Source of the DNA: CAVZCK01 sp963773735
GTDB taxonomy: Bacteria; Pseudomonadota; Alphaproteobacteria; Rhizobiales; Rhodomicrobiaceae
Reading direction: 5' to 3'
Assembly (NCBI GenBank): GCA_963773735.1
Contig: CAVZCK010000021.1
Coordinates: 801,227 to 865,226, forward strand
DNA: 64,000 nucleotides
Position 1 is the stretch's first letter, and each line of letters begins with the position of its first letter. The position numbers and the translations under genes are program-made. The notes below the pieces were generated by a model. The model was not told the DNA's origin. It saw only the letters and a program-made list of their open reading frames with translations, and searched no databases. Positions 49,264-57,920 of the stretch are shown here, in pieces.

Positions 49264-49842
49264 TCACAGTGGCAAAGTTGTCCCCGCGCTCTGGCGCGCC
49301 CCTATACTCGCGCCCGTCGCTTCCCCTAAGGGGCGCCGGGCTTAAGACCGACTTCTGTTCTGGGGGGATGCGATTGCGGTGCCTGGGAAATCCGCGCGGG
49401 ATGGCCAAGTCGAGGGACAGGCTGGCCGGGCGGTGGGGTAACGGCCCATAACCAGGGGTTTAACGGTGCGGCCCACCTGCGCTGGGATGCGCAGGTCTTC
49501 CACAGGTTCGACCCGTGCAGGCAACGGGCCGGAAAGTCACTGCCCCGCCGTCCGCCTCTAACAAGAGGTCCACGGCGCTGCCGCCGGCATCGCGCCATGT
49601 CCTTTGGCTGGAGGGCTGGCGGTCATCGATGCCGGCGGCGCGGAAATGGAGCGGCTTTCAGCCACGGCTCGGCCGGAAGATACACGGGGCGCGCCAGGTT
49701 CGGTAAGAGAGCGGACCGGAGCCATAATATCGCCGCGCGTGGGCAGCCGTCAGGCTGAACACTAAACATACGGACCAGCCTCACGGCTGCCCGCGCCGCC
49801 CCTATGGGGGGCGGAATGAGAGTACCGCCAAGCCTCGCGGGC
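49264..49842 (+). repeat. Long inverted-repeat element, copy A (candidate structured RNA)
   Basis: About 575 bp nearly identical to the reverse complement of 59918-60492. No conserved reading frame survives the indels between the copies. Predicted stems include 49476-49482 with 49489-49495 (cctgcgc/gcgcagg), 49582-49592 with 49627-49637, a cctct/agagg hairpin near 49556-49568, and a long 3' hairpin 49741-49757 with 49776-49792. A promoter-like tatact lies at ~49313, preceded by ttgtcc 19 bp upstream, in both copies. Identity of the RNA is unknown to me. Confidence 0.6.
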
Positions 49843-49967
49843 CAGCCCCGGCGGGCCATTTTCTGCTGCGCGCCGGAACGGACTGGATACCCGCTTGCGC
49901 GGGCATGACGCAGAAGGTGGTGGTGGCGCGGAGATTGATTTTGGGCGCAGCGTCGCAGCACACGCTC

Positions 49968-50074
49968 CGTCGCCCCGGCCGTGAGCGCCGGGGCCTAATC
50001 GCGTCGCGACCTGGCAACGACATTGCAGACAGGCCAATAGGCCCCGGGTCTCGCTGCGCTCGCCCGGGGCGACG
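49968..50074. repeat. Palindromic GC-rich intergenic repeat, copy 7
   Basis: Left arm cgtcgccccggccgtgagcg, right arm gctgcgctcgcccggggcga. A degenerate further copy, with tandem arms rather than a clean palindrome, follows at ~50247-50392. Confidence 0.6.
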
Positions 50075-50135
50075 AAAGAGCGGAGAGTTGCGAGGAGTTT
50101 GGTGTTGGACGATGGGCATCGTAATGCTGGCTCCG

Positions 50136-50213
50136 TAGGATGGGTTGAGCGCGAGCGAAACCCACCTCATCGCCAATTTTGATGGGTTTCGCGCGGCTCA
50201 ACCCACCCTACGC
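50136..50213. repeat. Palindromic repeat, gtagg(g)tgggttgagc type
   Basis: cgtaggatgggttgagcgcg agcgaaaccca pairs with tgggtttcgcgcggctcaac ccaccctacg across a short loop. Related palindromes are very common in proteobacterial genomes and are thought to spread as non-autonomous elements. Confidence 0.7.
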
Positions 50214-50487
50214 CATGACGACGCCGTGAAAATGTGTTCCCGGGTCTCGCTGCGCTCGCCCGCCCCGGCGCCGGATCAAGTCCGGGGCAAGCCTGCGAGC
50301 CGGGGCCCGGTGATGACCCCGGATCGCCCATTCCGGCGCCTGCCCCGGACGGCGCGAAGCGACGAGCCGGGGTCCGGGGAGACGAATGCGGTGAGGCCAG
50401 GCGAGGGCATCGGTGTTGGGTGCAACCTCGTAGGCATCGTCGCCGGATTTAATCCGACAACTCTCAGGAGACAAGGCGGCGACAGCG

Positions 50488-51864
50488 TCACCCGAGCGCG
50501 AAGATCGCCACCCAGACGGACAGCGCAATGCCGCAGATCAGCGTATAGGCGCCGTTCCATTTCAGCCCGACGCGCCAGGGGCTTACCCTTGCGATGGCGC
50601 CGACAAGCAGCGTCGTCGCCGTGTAAGGCGAGCTTGCCCCGCCAAGCGCCCAGCCGGCGGTCAGCGCGACGATCATTGCGGTCGGCGTGACGCCCATATC
50701 GGCCGCGCTGGGCAGCAGGGGCGCCATCAGCGAAACCGAGAGGATCGGGTTCATGCCGATAAGCCCGTTCAGCGGAATGACCCAAACCAGTGCGATCAGG
50801 ATCAGCCAGCCGGGCAACGCGGTCAGATCGAATCCCGATGCGCCCACCACCGGGGAGAGGAGGCGCGAGCCGATCGTGCCGATGAAGCCCGCCATCACCA
50901 GCAGGATGAGTTCGGAGCGGTAGACGTGAAGCTTGGCGACGTAGGCGGAGGCACGGCTTGCGGCCTGCTTGAGCGGCCCGCGGCCTTGGTTCTGCATCGC
51001 CACCCAGCCGAGCGCGATCAGCGGCACGGCCAGCATGACCACGCCGACGGCGCGAACTCCGGTCACGATATGCAGGCCGCCGATAATCGTCACCAGGATC
51101 GCCAGCAGCACCAGCATCGGCAGGATGCTCGCCCAGGAGCCGGAGGGGCTGGCGCGCGGCGGCCTCGGGGTCGAAAGGCGCGGCTTGAAGATCGTGTCCA
51201 GCGCCCAGCCGATCCCGGCGAGCAGCAGCGAGCTGACCAGGCAAGGGGCGATGGCCTTCGCCCAGCTGGCGCCGGGCACGAGCGCCGTCGAGATGGCGAT
51301 GGAGAAAGACAGCGGCGACCAGGCCAGCGTCGAAACGAAGCCACGCTGGATGGCGAGCAGCATCCGCCTGATGCGGTGACCGCGGATCTCCAGATTTGGC
51401 TCGCGTTGCGCACTCGCTTCGGCAAGCGTGCCGAGCAGCGAGATGGCGCCATAGTTGAGCACGAGCGAGAAGAGATGACCGCCAATAGTCAGCGCCAGAT
51501 AGCGGCGGCCGGGCCGCTGCTCGGCCAGGAACCGGCCGCAGGTTTCGACCGAAGGCGAGGTTGCCGAGGCATCGCGCAGGCAAGCAAGGGCGGTAAAGAA
51601 TGCGGCAATGAAGGCGGAGGTGGCGAGGCCCGCCTCGGTGATCGCCCGCCAGTCGGAGCGCGTCGCGAGCGCGGCGAGGAAGAGGGCGACGCCGGCGAAG
51701 ACGAAGACCCGGCGCGACCAGGCGACGCGGGGCGTCGCGAGGATCAGGAAAATGATGATGCCCAGCGCGGCGACATAAGCGAAGATCCGCGCGCCATGCC
51801 ATTCCACCAGCATGGCAAAGAACGTCGTCGCGATCAGGGTGGTGCCGGTAAGACGGTCGATCAT
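50488..51864 (-). CDS. Polytopic membrane protein, probable ion or organic-acid transporter
   Basis: 458-residue protein with about 11-12 hydrophobic segments. The N-terminus MIDRLTGTTLIATTFFAMLVEWHGARIF leads to repeated helical pairs; conserved-looking loops are LNYGAISLLGTLAEAS, WSPLSFSIAISTALVPG, NGLIGMNPILSVSLMAPLL and LGGASSPYTATTLLVGAIA. The last two resemble the substrate loops of the ion-transporter (DASS/ArsB-like) superfamily. Substrate unknown. It lies 136 bp after the divergent end of the CrtI-like gene on the same strand. Confidence 0.7.
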   Translation of the reverse strand: MIDRLTGTTLIATTFFAMLVEWHGARIFAYVAALGIIIFLILATPRVAWSRRVFVFAGVALFLAALATRSDWRAITEAGLATSAFIAAFFTALACLRDASATSPSVETCGRFLAEQRPGRRYLALTIGGHLFSLVLNYGAISLLGTLAEASAQREPNLEIRGHRIRRMLLAIQRGFVSTLAWSPLSFSIAISTALVPGASWAKAIAPCLVSSLLLAGIGWALDTIFKPRLSTPRPPRASPSGSWASILPMLVLLAILVTIIGGLHIVTGVRAVGVVMLAVPLIALGWVAMQNQGRGPLKQAASRASAYVAKLHVYRSELILLVMAGFIGTIGSRLLSPVVGASGFDLTALPGWLILIALVWVIPLNGLIGMNPILSVSLMAPLLPSAADMGVTPTAMIVALTAGWALGGASSPYTATTLLVGAIARVSPWRVGLKWNGAYTLICGIALSVWVAIFALG

Positions 51865-51999
51865 TCGGAGGCTGTGACGGCAGGATCAGGAATTTGACGG
51901 AGGAGCGAAAATATCGGACGGACACGCCTGAAGGTGATCATGCTTGTGGCCGCGGCGGGCTTGGTGTCAAGCCGCGCCTGTATTTGCTCCCGCAGTTGA

Positions 52000-53493
52000 T
52001 CAGGCCGCCGATGCCGACTCGGCGCGGAATGCGCGCCCATCGCCGCGGCAGATCGCGCGTACCACATCCCGGCCCATCGCAGCGACCAAGGGGACGCCGC
52101 CCACCCCAGCCCACTGCCCGACCATGTAGAAATTCTTCAGCCCCGGCAGTGTCTGGCTCAGCCGCCAGCCCGTGAACAGCGTCCGCGCCATGGCGCTTGC
52201 AGGCGAACGGTAGCCGTGGCCATTGCCGGTGATCCGCAGCGTGGTGATCGGTGTCGCAACGTCGACGACCTCAATCTGCTGCCGAAGCCCAGGAAAGCGC
52301 TTCTCAAGCAAACCGATCACGCTTTCGGCGAGGCGCTGCTTTTCCTCACCATAGCGCTCCGGCGTCCGCGAAAGCTCCTGCCAGTATTTATAGCTCGTGC
52401 CGAGGACGACCTTCAGGGCCGACTTGCCGGGGGGCGCAAGGCTCGCGTCGAAGGCGAAGGGCTCAACATAAAGGCGCTGCCGCACCTCCCCCGCGATTGT
52501 CACGGGCGCCTCGAGAGGCAGCACGATCGCATGCGGCTCAGCAGGCAGCGCACGGGCGACGCCGAGTGAGACATGGATGCCCATCTCGATGCGATCCTCC
52601 GGCGCGCTGTAATATGACCGGATCGCGCGGTTGAGATACCGGCCGCCCAGCATCTCGAAAATCGTGTTGTAGCCATTGGCGTTGGAGACGATGATGTCGG
52701 CGCGTTCCTCCGAGCCGTCGCCGAGCTTGACGCCGACGGCACAGTCGTTCTCCACCAAGATCGATTGCACGCGCGTTTGATAGCGGATCTCGCCGCCCAG
52801 TTCGCGGAACCGCCGCTCGATGGTCCGGGCAAAGACGAGCGAGCCACCGGTGGGCCAGCCCAGATCACCGACGTGCAGGCGGCCGAGGAAGGAGAGCAGG
52901 AACAGCATCGGCGAACCGGGCCAGTCATAGACAAGGCTCGGGAAGGCACGACGCAGGAACGGATCGCTGAAGCGCTGCGCGAACTGCTCCAGCGTCAGCC
53001 GGCCATATCTGAGCAGGATGGGCAGGATGGCGAGCCCCCGAATGCGCTCGCGCAGACCTGCGGCGGCGAGACCCAAAAGATCGAAATGGACGAACCGGCG
53101 GGCGGCGCCGATCAGCTCATCGATTACGGCACGGTCAGCCGGCGCGAGCTGCATCAGATGTGCCTCAAGGCGGTCGAGATTTGTGTAGACGATCAGCGGT
53201 TCGCCATTAGGCCGCTCCACGCGCACCAGCTCGTCATAGGCGTGCATGGCAATCGCCGGCACTACGCCGAGCTCGCGCCACAGGCCCTGGAACGCGCTGT
53301 CCGGGCTCGTCCCTGCAAGGTTATGGATACAGCCATCGAATGTGTAGCCGTCCCTCGTCCAGGAGGTGCAGACCCCGCCGGGCGCGGTATGCTTCTCCAG
53401 GATTTTCGCCCGGTATCCATTCATCTGAGCGTAGCAGCCGGTCGAGAGGCCGCCGATCCCGGCGCCGATGATCAGAATGGATCGGTCGTTCAT
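52000..53493 (-). CDS. CrtI-like FAD-dependent oxidoreductase (phytoene desaturase/carotenoid isomerase family)
   Basis: 497-residue flavoprotein. The FAD fold starts SILIIGAGIGGLSTGCYAQMNGYRAKILEKHTAPGGVCTSWTRDGYTFDGCIHNL, typical of phytoene desaturase and carotene isomerase relatives. Later are GGSLVFARTIERRFRELGGEIRYQTRVQSI, VSNANGYNTIF and NFYMVGQWAGVGGVPLVAAMGRDV (C-terminal FAD motif). No phytoene synthase or other crt gene is nearby, so the substrate may be another hydrophobic molecule. The ATG at 53493 with AAAGGCGA upstream is preferred over an ATG six codons earlier. Confidence 0.88.
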   Translation of the reverse strand: MNDRSILIIGAGIGGLSTGCYAQMNGYRAKILEKHTAPGGVCTSWTRDGYTFDGCIHNLAGTSPDSAFQGLWRELGVVPAIAMHAYDELVRVERPNGEPLIVYTNLDRLEAHLMQLAPADRAVIDELIGAARRFVHFDLLGLAAAGLRERIRGLAILPILLRYGRLTLEQFAQRFSDPFLRRAFPSLVYDWPGSPMLFLLSFLGRLHVGDLGWPTGGSLVFARTIERRFRELGGEIRYQTRVQSILVENDCAVGVKLGDGSEERADIIVSNANGYNTIFEMLGGRYLNRAIRSYYSAPEDRIEMGIHVSLGVARALPAEPHAIVLPLEAPVTIAGEVRQRLYVEPFAFDASLAPPGKSALKVVLGTSYKYWQELSRTPERYGEEKQRLAESVIGLLEKRFPGLRQQIEVVDVATPITTLRITGNGHGYRSPASAMARTLFTGWRLSQTLPGLKNFYMVGQWAGVGGVPLVAAMGRDVVRAICRGDGRAFRAESASAA

Positions 53494-53713
53494 CGCCTGA
53501 TCGCCTTTCATCTCGCGAGAGCCTCATCGGAGGCCGCCGGCGATGAGAAGCCCCGGCAGCGGGCTCTTGTTTTCTTTGAGGCGCCCCGGCATCGCGACGC
53601 CATAGATCGAACGGTCGCTCGAGCAAGCCAAAGCACCCGGCATCAGGCTTGCAGACTGGCGTCTCGGAACAACTTCAAGAAAAAGGGCTTAGTCGCTGAC
53701 ATGCCGAGCGGCA

Positions 53714-53727
53714 TTGACTTGCATCAA
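53714..53727. promoter_or_regulatory. FNR/FixK-like box
   Basis: ttgacttgcatcaa fits the TTGA-N6-TCAA pattern bound by FNR/FixK-type regulators. It lies 220 bp upstream of the CrtI-like gene and 196 bp upstream of the META-domain gene, in a 416-bp intergenic region that otherwise holds no gene. A chance match is quite possible. Confidence 0.3.
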
Positions 53728-53909
53728 GGGCAGCATGCCGAAGGAGGCTGGCGGATTGGCTCGCGGGCAGCAGCGGCTGTGCTAAAAGCAGGCGTCATGT
53801 GTTTCCTCCGCCGGGAGGCGTCAGGTCCCTGCGCAGCGCGGGAGGCACTGTGACTTGATCAAATCAAAGATAAAATATTCCCGAGGAAACATGCGGATGG
53901 AGGTTGGTT

Positions 53910-54368
53910 ATGACGCATTTGGCTGCCCCCGGATTCTTGCGGTGCTCGCGGCTTATCGTCGGGCTCGTCTGCGGCCTTGCCTTACACATGGGCTGGTCTT
54001 CCATCGCTGACGCGGACACCGCGTCGATTACCGGGAGCTGGCTGGTCGAGGACATTCAGGGCGGCGGCGTGACCGACTTGGCGCAGATCACGATCACCTT
54101 CGACCGCGAAAATCATGCCTTCGGTTCGAGCGGCTGCAACCGCTTCCGCGGCCCCTTCAAGCACGACGGCGAAACGATCGGCATCGGACCGCTCGCAGCG
54201 ACGAAGAAGATGTGCGCGCCTGTGCTGATGGCGCGGGAGAAAAAATTCTTCTCCGCGATCGATAGTGTGCGCCGGTTTCAGCTCGCTGGCGACAGCTTGA
54301 CGCTTTACGCCGGGGGAGGCACGGAGCTGCTCAAGCTCGCACGGATCAAAGGCAATCAGCCGAAATAG
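53910..54368 (+). CDS. Secreted META-domain protein (HslJ-like)
   Basis: 152-residue protein. An N-terminal hydrophobic signal (residues ~15-36, SRLIVGLVCGLALHMGWSS...ADA) is followed by a META domain: ITGSWLVEDIQGGGVTDLAQITITFDRENHAFGSSGCNRFRGPF, TIGIGPLAATKKMCAPVLMAREKKFFSAIDSVRRFQLAGDSLTLY. The SGCNRF and TKKMC cysteines are family hallmarks and probably form a disulfide. HslJ-type proteins are linked to envelope stress. The ATG with GGAGG seven bases upstream was chosen. Confidence 0.88.
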   Translation: MTHLAAPGFLRCSRLIVGLVCGLALHMGWSSIADADTASITGSWLVEDIQGGGVTDLAQITITFDRENHAFGSSGCNRFRGPFKHDGETIGIGPLAATKKMCAPVLMAREKKFFSAIDSVRRFQLAGDSLTLYAGGGTELLKLARIKGNQPK

Positions 54369-54408
54369 GTTGCGGCGATTGGCGCTGGCATCGCCGCGCC
54401 GTCGCCAA

Positions 54409-54966
54409 TCAGAAATGCGATCCAGGCTGCTGCAGAAACGCCAGTTCCTCGGGCGTCGACGGCCGGCCGAGGATTGCGTTGCGATGCGGAAAGCGCGCGA
54501 AGCGCGCGATGATGTCCCGATGCCGGCGCATATAATCGAGCGGATCATCGAGGCCGAGCGCGGCGAACAGTACCACGCCCGATTCCTGATCCTCAAGGCA
54601 TTCCGAATGCATGAACGGCATGTAGAGAATCCATTGCTCGTCCGGGCTTAACCCTTCATCGAACCCGCGTGCGGCGGCCCGTTTTGCGATGTCGAGCGCA
54701 AGCGGATCGGCGGCAAAGGCTTCGGGCGTATTCCGGTAAAGGTTGCGGGAGATCTGATCGAGCAGCACGATGAGCGCCAGCGCGCCCGCCGGATTTTCGC
54801 TCCAGTTGGCCAACGCGCCCGACTTGGCCTTCTCCAGCGCAGGCTCGAAGCGCTGCTTCAACTCGGCATCAAACGCGGCATCCGGCTCGAACCATCTTGC
54901 CTTCGCGCCTTCCGAGAACCAATAGCCGAGAATATCTGAGGGCTTTATCTCGTGGTCATCCGTCAT
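54409..54966 (-). CDS. DUF924 family protein
   Basis: 185-residue protein of the DUF924 family (TPR-like helical fold, unknown role). The family pattern is seen in DILGYWFSEGAKARWFEPDAAFDAELKQRFEPALEKA, LIVLLDQISRNLYRNTPEAFAADPLALDIAKRAAARGFD, EQWILYMPFMHSECLEDQESGVVLF and RFARFPHRNAILGRPSTPEELAFL. The start overlaps the end of the upstream glycosyltransferase gene by 11 bp, so they are translationally linked. Confidence 0.93.
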   Translation of the reverse strand: MTDDHEIKPSDILGYWFSEGAKARWFEPDAAFDAELKQRFEPALEKAKSGALANWSENPAGALALIVLLDQISRNLYRNTPEAFAADPLALDIAKRAAARGFDEGLSPDEQWILYMPFMHSECLEDQESGVVLFAALGLDDPLDYMRRHRDIIARFARFPHRNAILGRPSTPEELAFLQQPGSHF

Positions 54967-56932
54967 CGCTTTTCTTTCGCCGCCGTGTGCGCCGCACTTT
55001 GCTAACGCCATGCTCAGTCTTCTCCCAATAATGGGGAGCGGTGACGAGCTGGTAAACCGCGCGGTAGGCGGCGGCGGAGACAAGAAGCCAGTAAAAGGGG
55101 ATGAAGACGAGCTGCGGAATCAGCCGCCTGACCTGCCGCCCCTGCAATACGAAAAGGCCAAGCGCCAGCGAAGCGGCGTAGCCGGCGGCCAGATTGAAGA
55201 GCGCAATGGCCAGAACGTTGTAGCCGACGAGCGTCTCGGGACGGGCAAACAGCGTGCCCCGCGCCGCGTCATGGATGAACAACACATAGGACCAGGGGTG
55301 AACGAGCGCTGCGACGACGATCCCAGCGAAATGACCCTGAAAGGCAAGGAAGCCCCGCAGGCCCAGCTCGCGCAGGAGCCGTAGCGGCTGGCGCATATGC
55401 ACACAGTAAGTTTGCATCCAGCCCTTTAGCCATCGCGTCCGCTGACGCAGCCAGTTGCCTGGCTGACATGCGGCCTCCTCATAGGTGGCCGAGTCGAGCA
55501 CCTCGGCTCTGAGACCGGCTCGATAGATGCGCATGCCGAGATCGGCGTCCTCGGTGACGTTGTGGGCATCCCAGCCACCGAGCTGGCGCAGCATCCGCGT
55601 GCGGAAATGGTTGGACGTGCCGCCGAGCGGGACCGGCAGGCGCGCTTTGTCGAGCATCGGCAGGATACCGCCGAAAAGCGAGGCATATTCGATGGTGAAC
55701 TGCTTGGCGAGCCAGTTCTCGAAGGCGTTGTCAAAGATCAGCCTGGCCTGCAGGCAGACGACCTCTTTCGCCGCCTTGCGGAAATGCGCCGCCGCCTTGC
55801 GGAGCTGGGCCGGATCGGGGCGGTCCTCGGCGTCGTAGATGACGAGATAGTCGCCGCTGGCAAATTGCAGGGCGTAATTGAGCGCGCGCGGTTTCGTGCG
55901 CGGCGCGCCGTCCGGGACGATGAGGATCTCGAAATAGCGCGGCAGCTTCAGCGCCCATGCGGCGGCAATCGTTTCCGCATCGACCTCTTCCAGAACGAAT
56001 TTGATGTCGAGTTTGGCTGGCGGATAGTCGAGCGCCCGCAATGCAGCGGCCAGTTGCGGCAGGACGCGCGCCTCGCGGAACATCGCCACCAGCACCGTGT
56101 AGCGCGGCAGCTCGCTGTCGCGCAGGCGCCGGTAGGCCGTCCTGCGGGCGAAGGCGCGCCGGTAGAGCGTATGGACCGCAGCCGCCACGCGCAACGAAAT
56201 CGTCACCAGAAACATCAGTGACAGCACAGCGCTGTAGACGCCAAGTGCCTCTCGCGGTGCGAAGATGACGGCGCCGAGGAAGAGGCCTGCCGTGATCGTC
56301 AGGAAGGCGACCTGCCAGCGGACGAGGCCGGTTGCGGCGCTGAAGCGGGGATTTCGCTGGCGCAAACCATGCGAGGCTCTTATTGCGAGCTGCGGGCCGT
56401 AAACTCTGGCGATCGCGGCCGTCAGAGCCCGGCGGCCGACAAGCGCCAGCCGGTCCTGCGCCGGACCGAGCGCGCCGGCGATCTCGGCGATACCCGCGGG
56501 CGAGACGCTCTCGGCATTGATGGCGACGGCGCGCGTCGGCTGCTCCAGCGGCACCGGCTGGCGGCTCGCGAGCAGCCGGTAAGGCTCCGGCACCGCCGGC
56601 CGTTGGCGCAGTAAAACGTCCTCGCAGGCCTGACGCGGCTCAAGCCCGCAGGCGAGAGCGACGGCGCGCTGATAGCTTTGCGCCGAAACCGCGCCGCTCG
56701 ACAAGGCCGCCTCGCGAAGCGGCACGCCCCAGCGGATTGCAAGATGCCTGATGCGGTGCAAAATGGGCGCCGAAACGCCGGCAAGGGCAAGAAGGCTTTC
56801 GTCGTCCGCAAGGCTGGGCGTGCGGGCGCCGTTCCTGCCTCGCGGCAATGCGAGGGGGGCCGTTCGCCCGCCCGGGCCGAAACGCAAGGCGCCGCTGGCC
56901 GGCGGCTGATGACGCAGAACTGGAAAACTCAT
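54956..56932 (-). CDS. Family 2 glycosyltransferase with C-terminal membrane helices
   Basis: 658-residue protein from the ATG at 56932 (a TTG at 56998 is an alternative). After an N-terminal domain resembling the GspE/MshEN type (VGVPLREAALSSGAVSAQSYQRAVALACG) come two membrane segments (~210-250). The catalytic domain follows with YTVLVAMFREARVLPQLAAALRALDYP, DYLVIYDAEDRPDPAQL (DxD-like), VTEDADLGMRIYRAG and the QxxRW-type motif RQRTRWLKGWMQTY, then four more helices. This is the layout of processive or N-acetylglucosamine-type GT2 enzymes that export a glucan; product unknown. Confidence 0.85.
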   Translation of the reverse strand: MSFPVLRHQPPASGALRFGPGGRTAPLALPRGRNGARTPSLADDESLLALAGVSAPILHRIRHLAIRWGVPLREAALSSGAVSAQSYQRAVALACGLEPRQACEDVLLRQRPAVPEPYRLLASRQPVPLEQPTRAVAINAESVSPAGIAEIAGALGPAQDRLALVGRRALTAAIARVYGPQLAIRASHGLRQRNPRFSAATGLVRWQVAFLTITAGLFLGAVIFAPREALGVYSAVLSLMFLVTISLRVAAAVHTLYRRAFARRTAYRRLRDSELPRYTVLVAMFREARVLPQLAAALRALDYPPAKLDIKFVLEEVDAETIAAAWALKLPRYFEILIVPDGAPRTKPRALNYALQFASGDYLVIYDAEDRPDPAQLRKAAAHFRKAAKEVVCLQARLIFDNAFENWLAKQFTIEYASLFGGILPMLDKARLPVPLGGTSNHFRTRMLRQLGGWDAHNVTEDADLGMRIYRAGLRAEVLDSATYEEAACQPGNWLRQRTRWLKGWMQTYCVHMRQPLRLLRELGLRGFLAFQGHFAGIVVAALVHPWSYVLFIHDAARGTLFARPETLVGYNVLAIALFNLAAGYAASLALGLFVLQGRQVRRLIPQLVFIPFYWLLVSAAAYRAVYQLVTAPHYWEKTEHGVSKVRRTRRRKKSDDG

Positions 56933-57047
56933 GCCGGAGTGCCCCGACGCCCGAGGAATATTCGCGATTTGATTGTATGAATCGGCGCGCGCAGCCAAAA
57001 TACCGGCGACTGCCTAAGGGAATGACGCAAGAGGACGTGAGACGCTC

Positions 57048-57920
57048 ATGAAACGCCGCGGAAACAGGGCACTCTCCTGGATGCAACTGGCGCTGCTGGC
57101 CGCCGCCGCGTGGTTTTTGCCGCTCGCTGTGGCCGAAAAACCGCTGGCGCAGGAGACGGCTCCGGCCCCCTCGCAATGGCGTGAGCAGACGATCGGCCCC
57201 AAGCCCGACTGGTCCTGGCTCGTCGTGCTGCGCTTCGTCACCGAGGCCGACTATCCGCCCTTCAACTATCGCGACGAGGACGGCACGCTGACCGGCTTCA
57301 ATGTCGATCTGGCCAGAGCCATCTGCCGCGAATTGGATGTGACCTGCGAGGTCAATGCGGTTGACTGGGAAAAGCTCATCCCGACGCTGAAGGCGGATGA
57401 GGCCGACGCCATCATGGCCTCCCTCGCCATCACGCCGCAGACGCTGGAACAGGTCGATTTCACCGACAGCTATTACGCCACGCCGGCGAAATTCGTGGTC
57501 CGCAATGCCAGCAAGATCCAGGACGTGCGGCCGGAAGACCTCGACGGCTACAAGATCGGCGTCGTCAAGAACACCGCGCATGAAGCCTATCTGCGCCACT
57601 TCTTCTCCGGCTCCAAGATCGTCACCTTCGCCACGGATGAAGAGGCGCGCACCGCCCTGAAGCAGGAAAAGGTCGAGCTCCTGTTCGGCGACGCCATCAG
57701 CCTGATGTTCTGGCTCAACGGCGCCGAGTTGGAGGGCTGCTGCCAGTTCCGCGGGCGCGGCTTTCTCGAAGCCAAATATTTCGGCGAAGGCATCGGCATC
57801 GCCGTGGCCAAGGGCAATATCAAGCTGGAGGAAGTGCTGAATTATGCGCTTGCCCGCGTGCGCGCTTCCGGCCGGTTCGAAGAGCTGCTGCTGCGCTATT
57901 TCCCGCTGGCGATCTATTAG
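57048..57920 (+). CDS. Periplasmic solute-binding protein, family 3 (amino acid type)
   Basis: 290-residue binding protein. The signal peptide runs to ~residue 35 (LALLAAAAWFLPLAVAEKPLAQ). The SBP_bac_3 domain shows VLRFVTEADYPPFNYRDEDGTLTGFNVDLARAIC, ADAIMASLAITPQTLEQVDFTDSYYATPAKFVVR and VGVKNTAHEAYL-like IGVVKNTAHEAYLRHFF, ending EGIGIAVAKGNIKLEEVLNYAL. No ABC permease is nearby, so it may work with a distant transporter or as a sensor. Its last codon and stop coincide with the left target TA of an IS630 insertion. Confidence 0.9.
   Translation: MKRRGNRALSWMQLALLAAAAWFLPLAVAEKPLAQETAPAPSQWREQTIGPKPDWSWLVVLRFVTEADYPPFNYRDEDGTLTGFNVDLARAICRELDVTCEVNAVDWEKLIPTLKADEADAIMASLAITPQTLEQVDFTDSYYATPAKFVVRNASKIQDVRPEDLDGYKIGVVKNTAHEAYLRHFFSGSKIVTFATDEEARTALKQEKVELLFGDAISLMFWLNGAELEGCCQFRGRGFLEAKYFGEGIGIAVAKGNIKLEEVLNYALARVRASGRFEELLLRYFPLAIY

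Noticed and set aside
49276..49815. Short frames inside the long inverted-repeat element as protein genes
   Set aside because: The frames are not kept between copies A and B because of indels, while base pairing is.
49264..49842. Identity as RNase P RNA or tmRNA
   Set aside because: The RNase P core gaggaaagtccgggc and the tmRNA ends are absent; a chance cggaaagtc is not enough.
53741..53870. gatcaaatcaaagataaa at ~53857 as a second FNR box
   Set aside because: The half-sites TTGAT and ATCAA are separated by three bases, not four.
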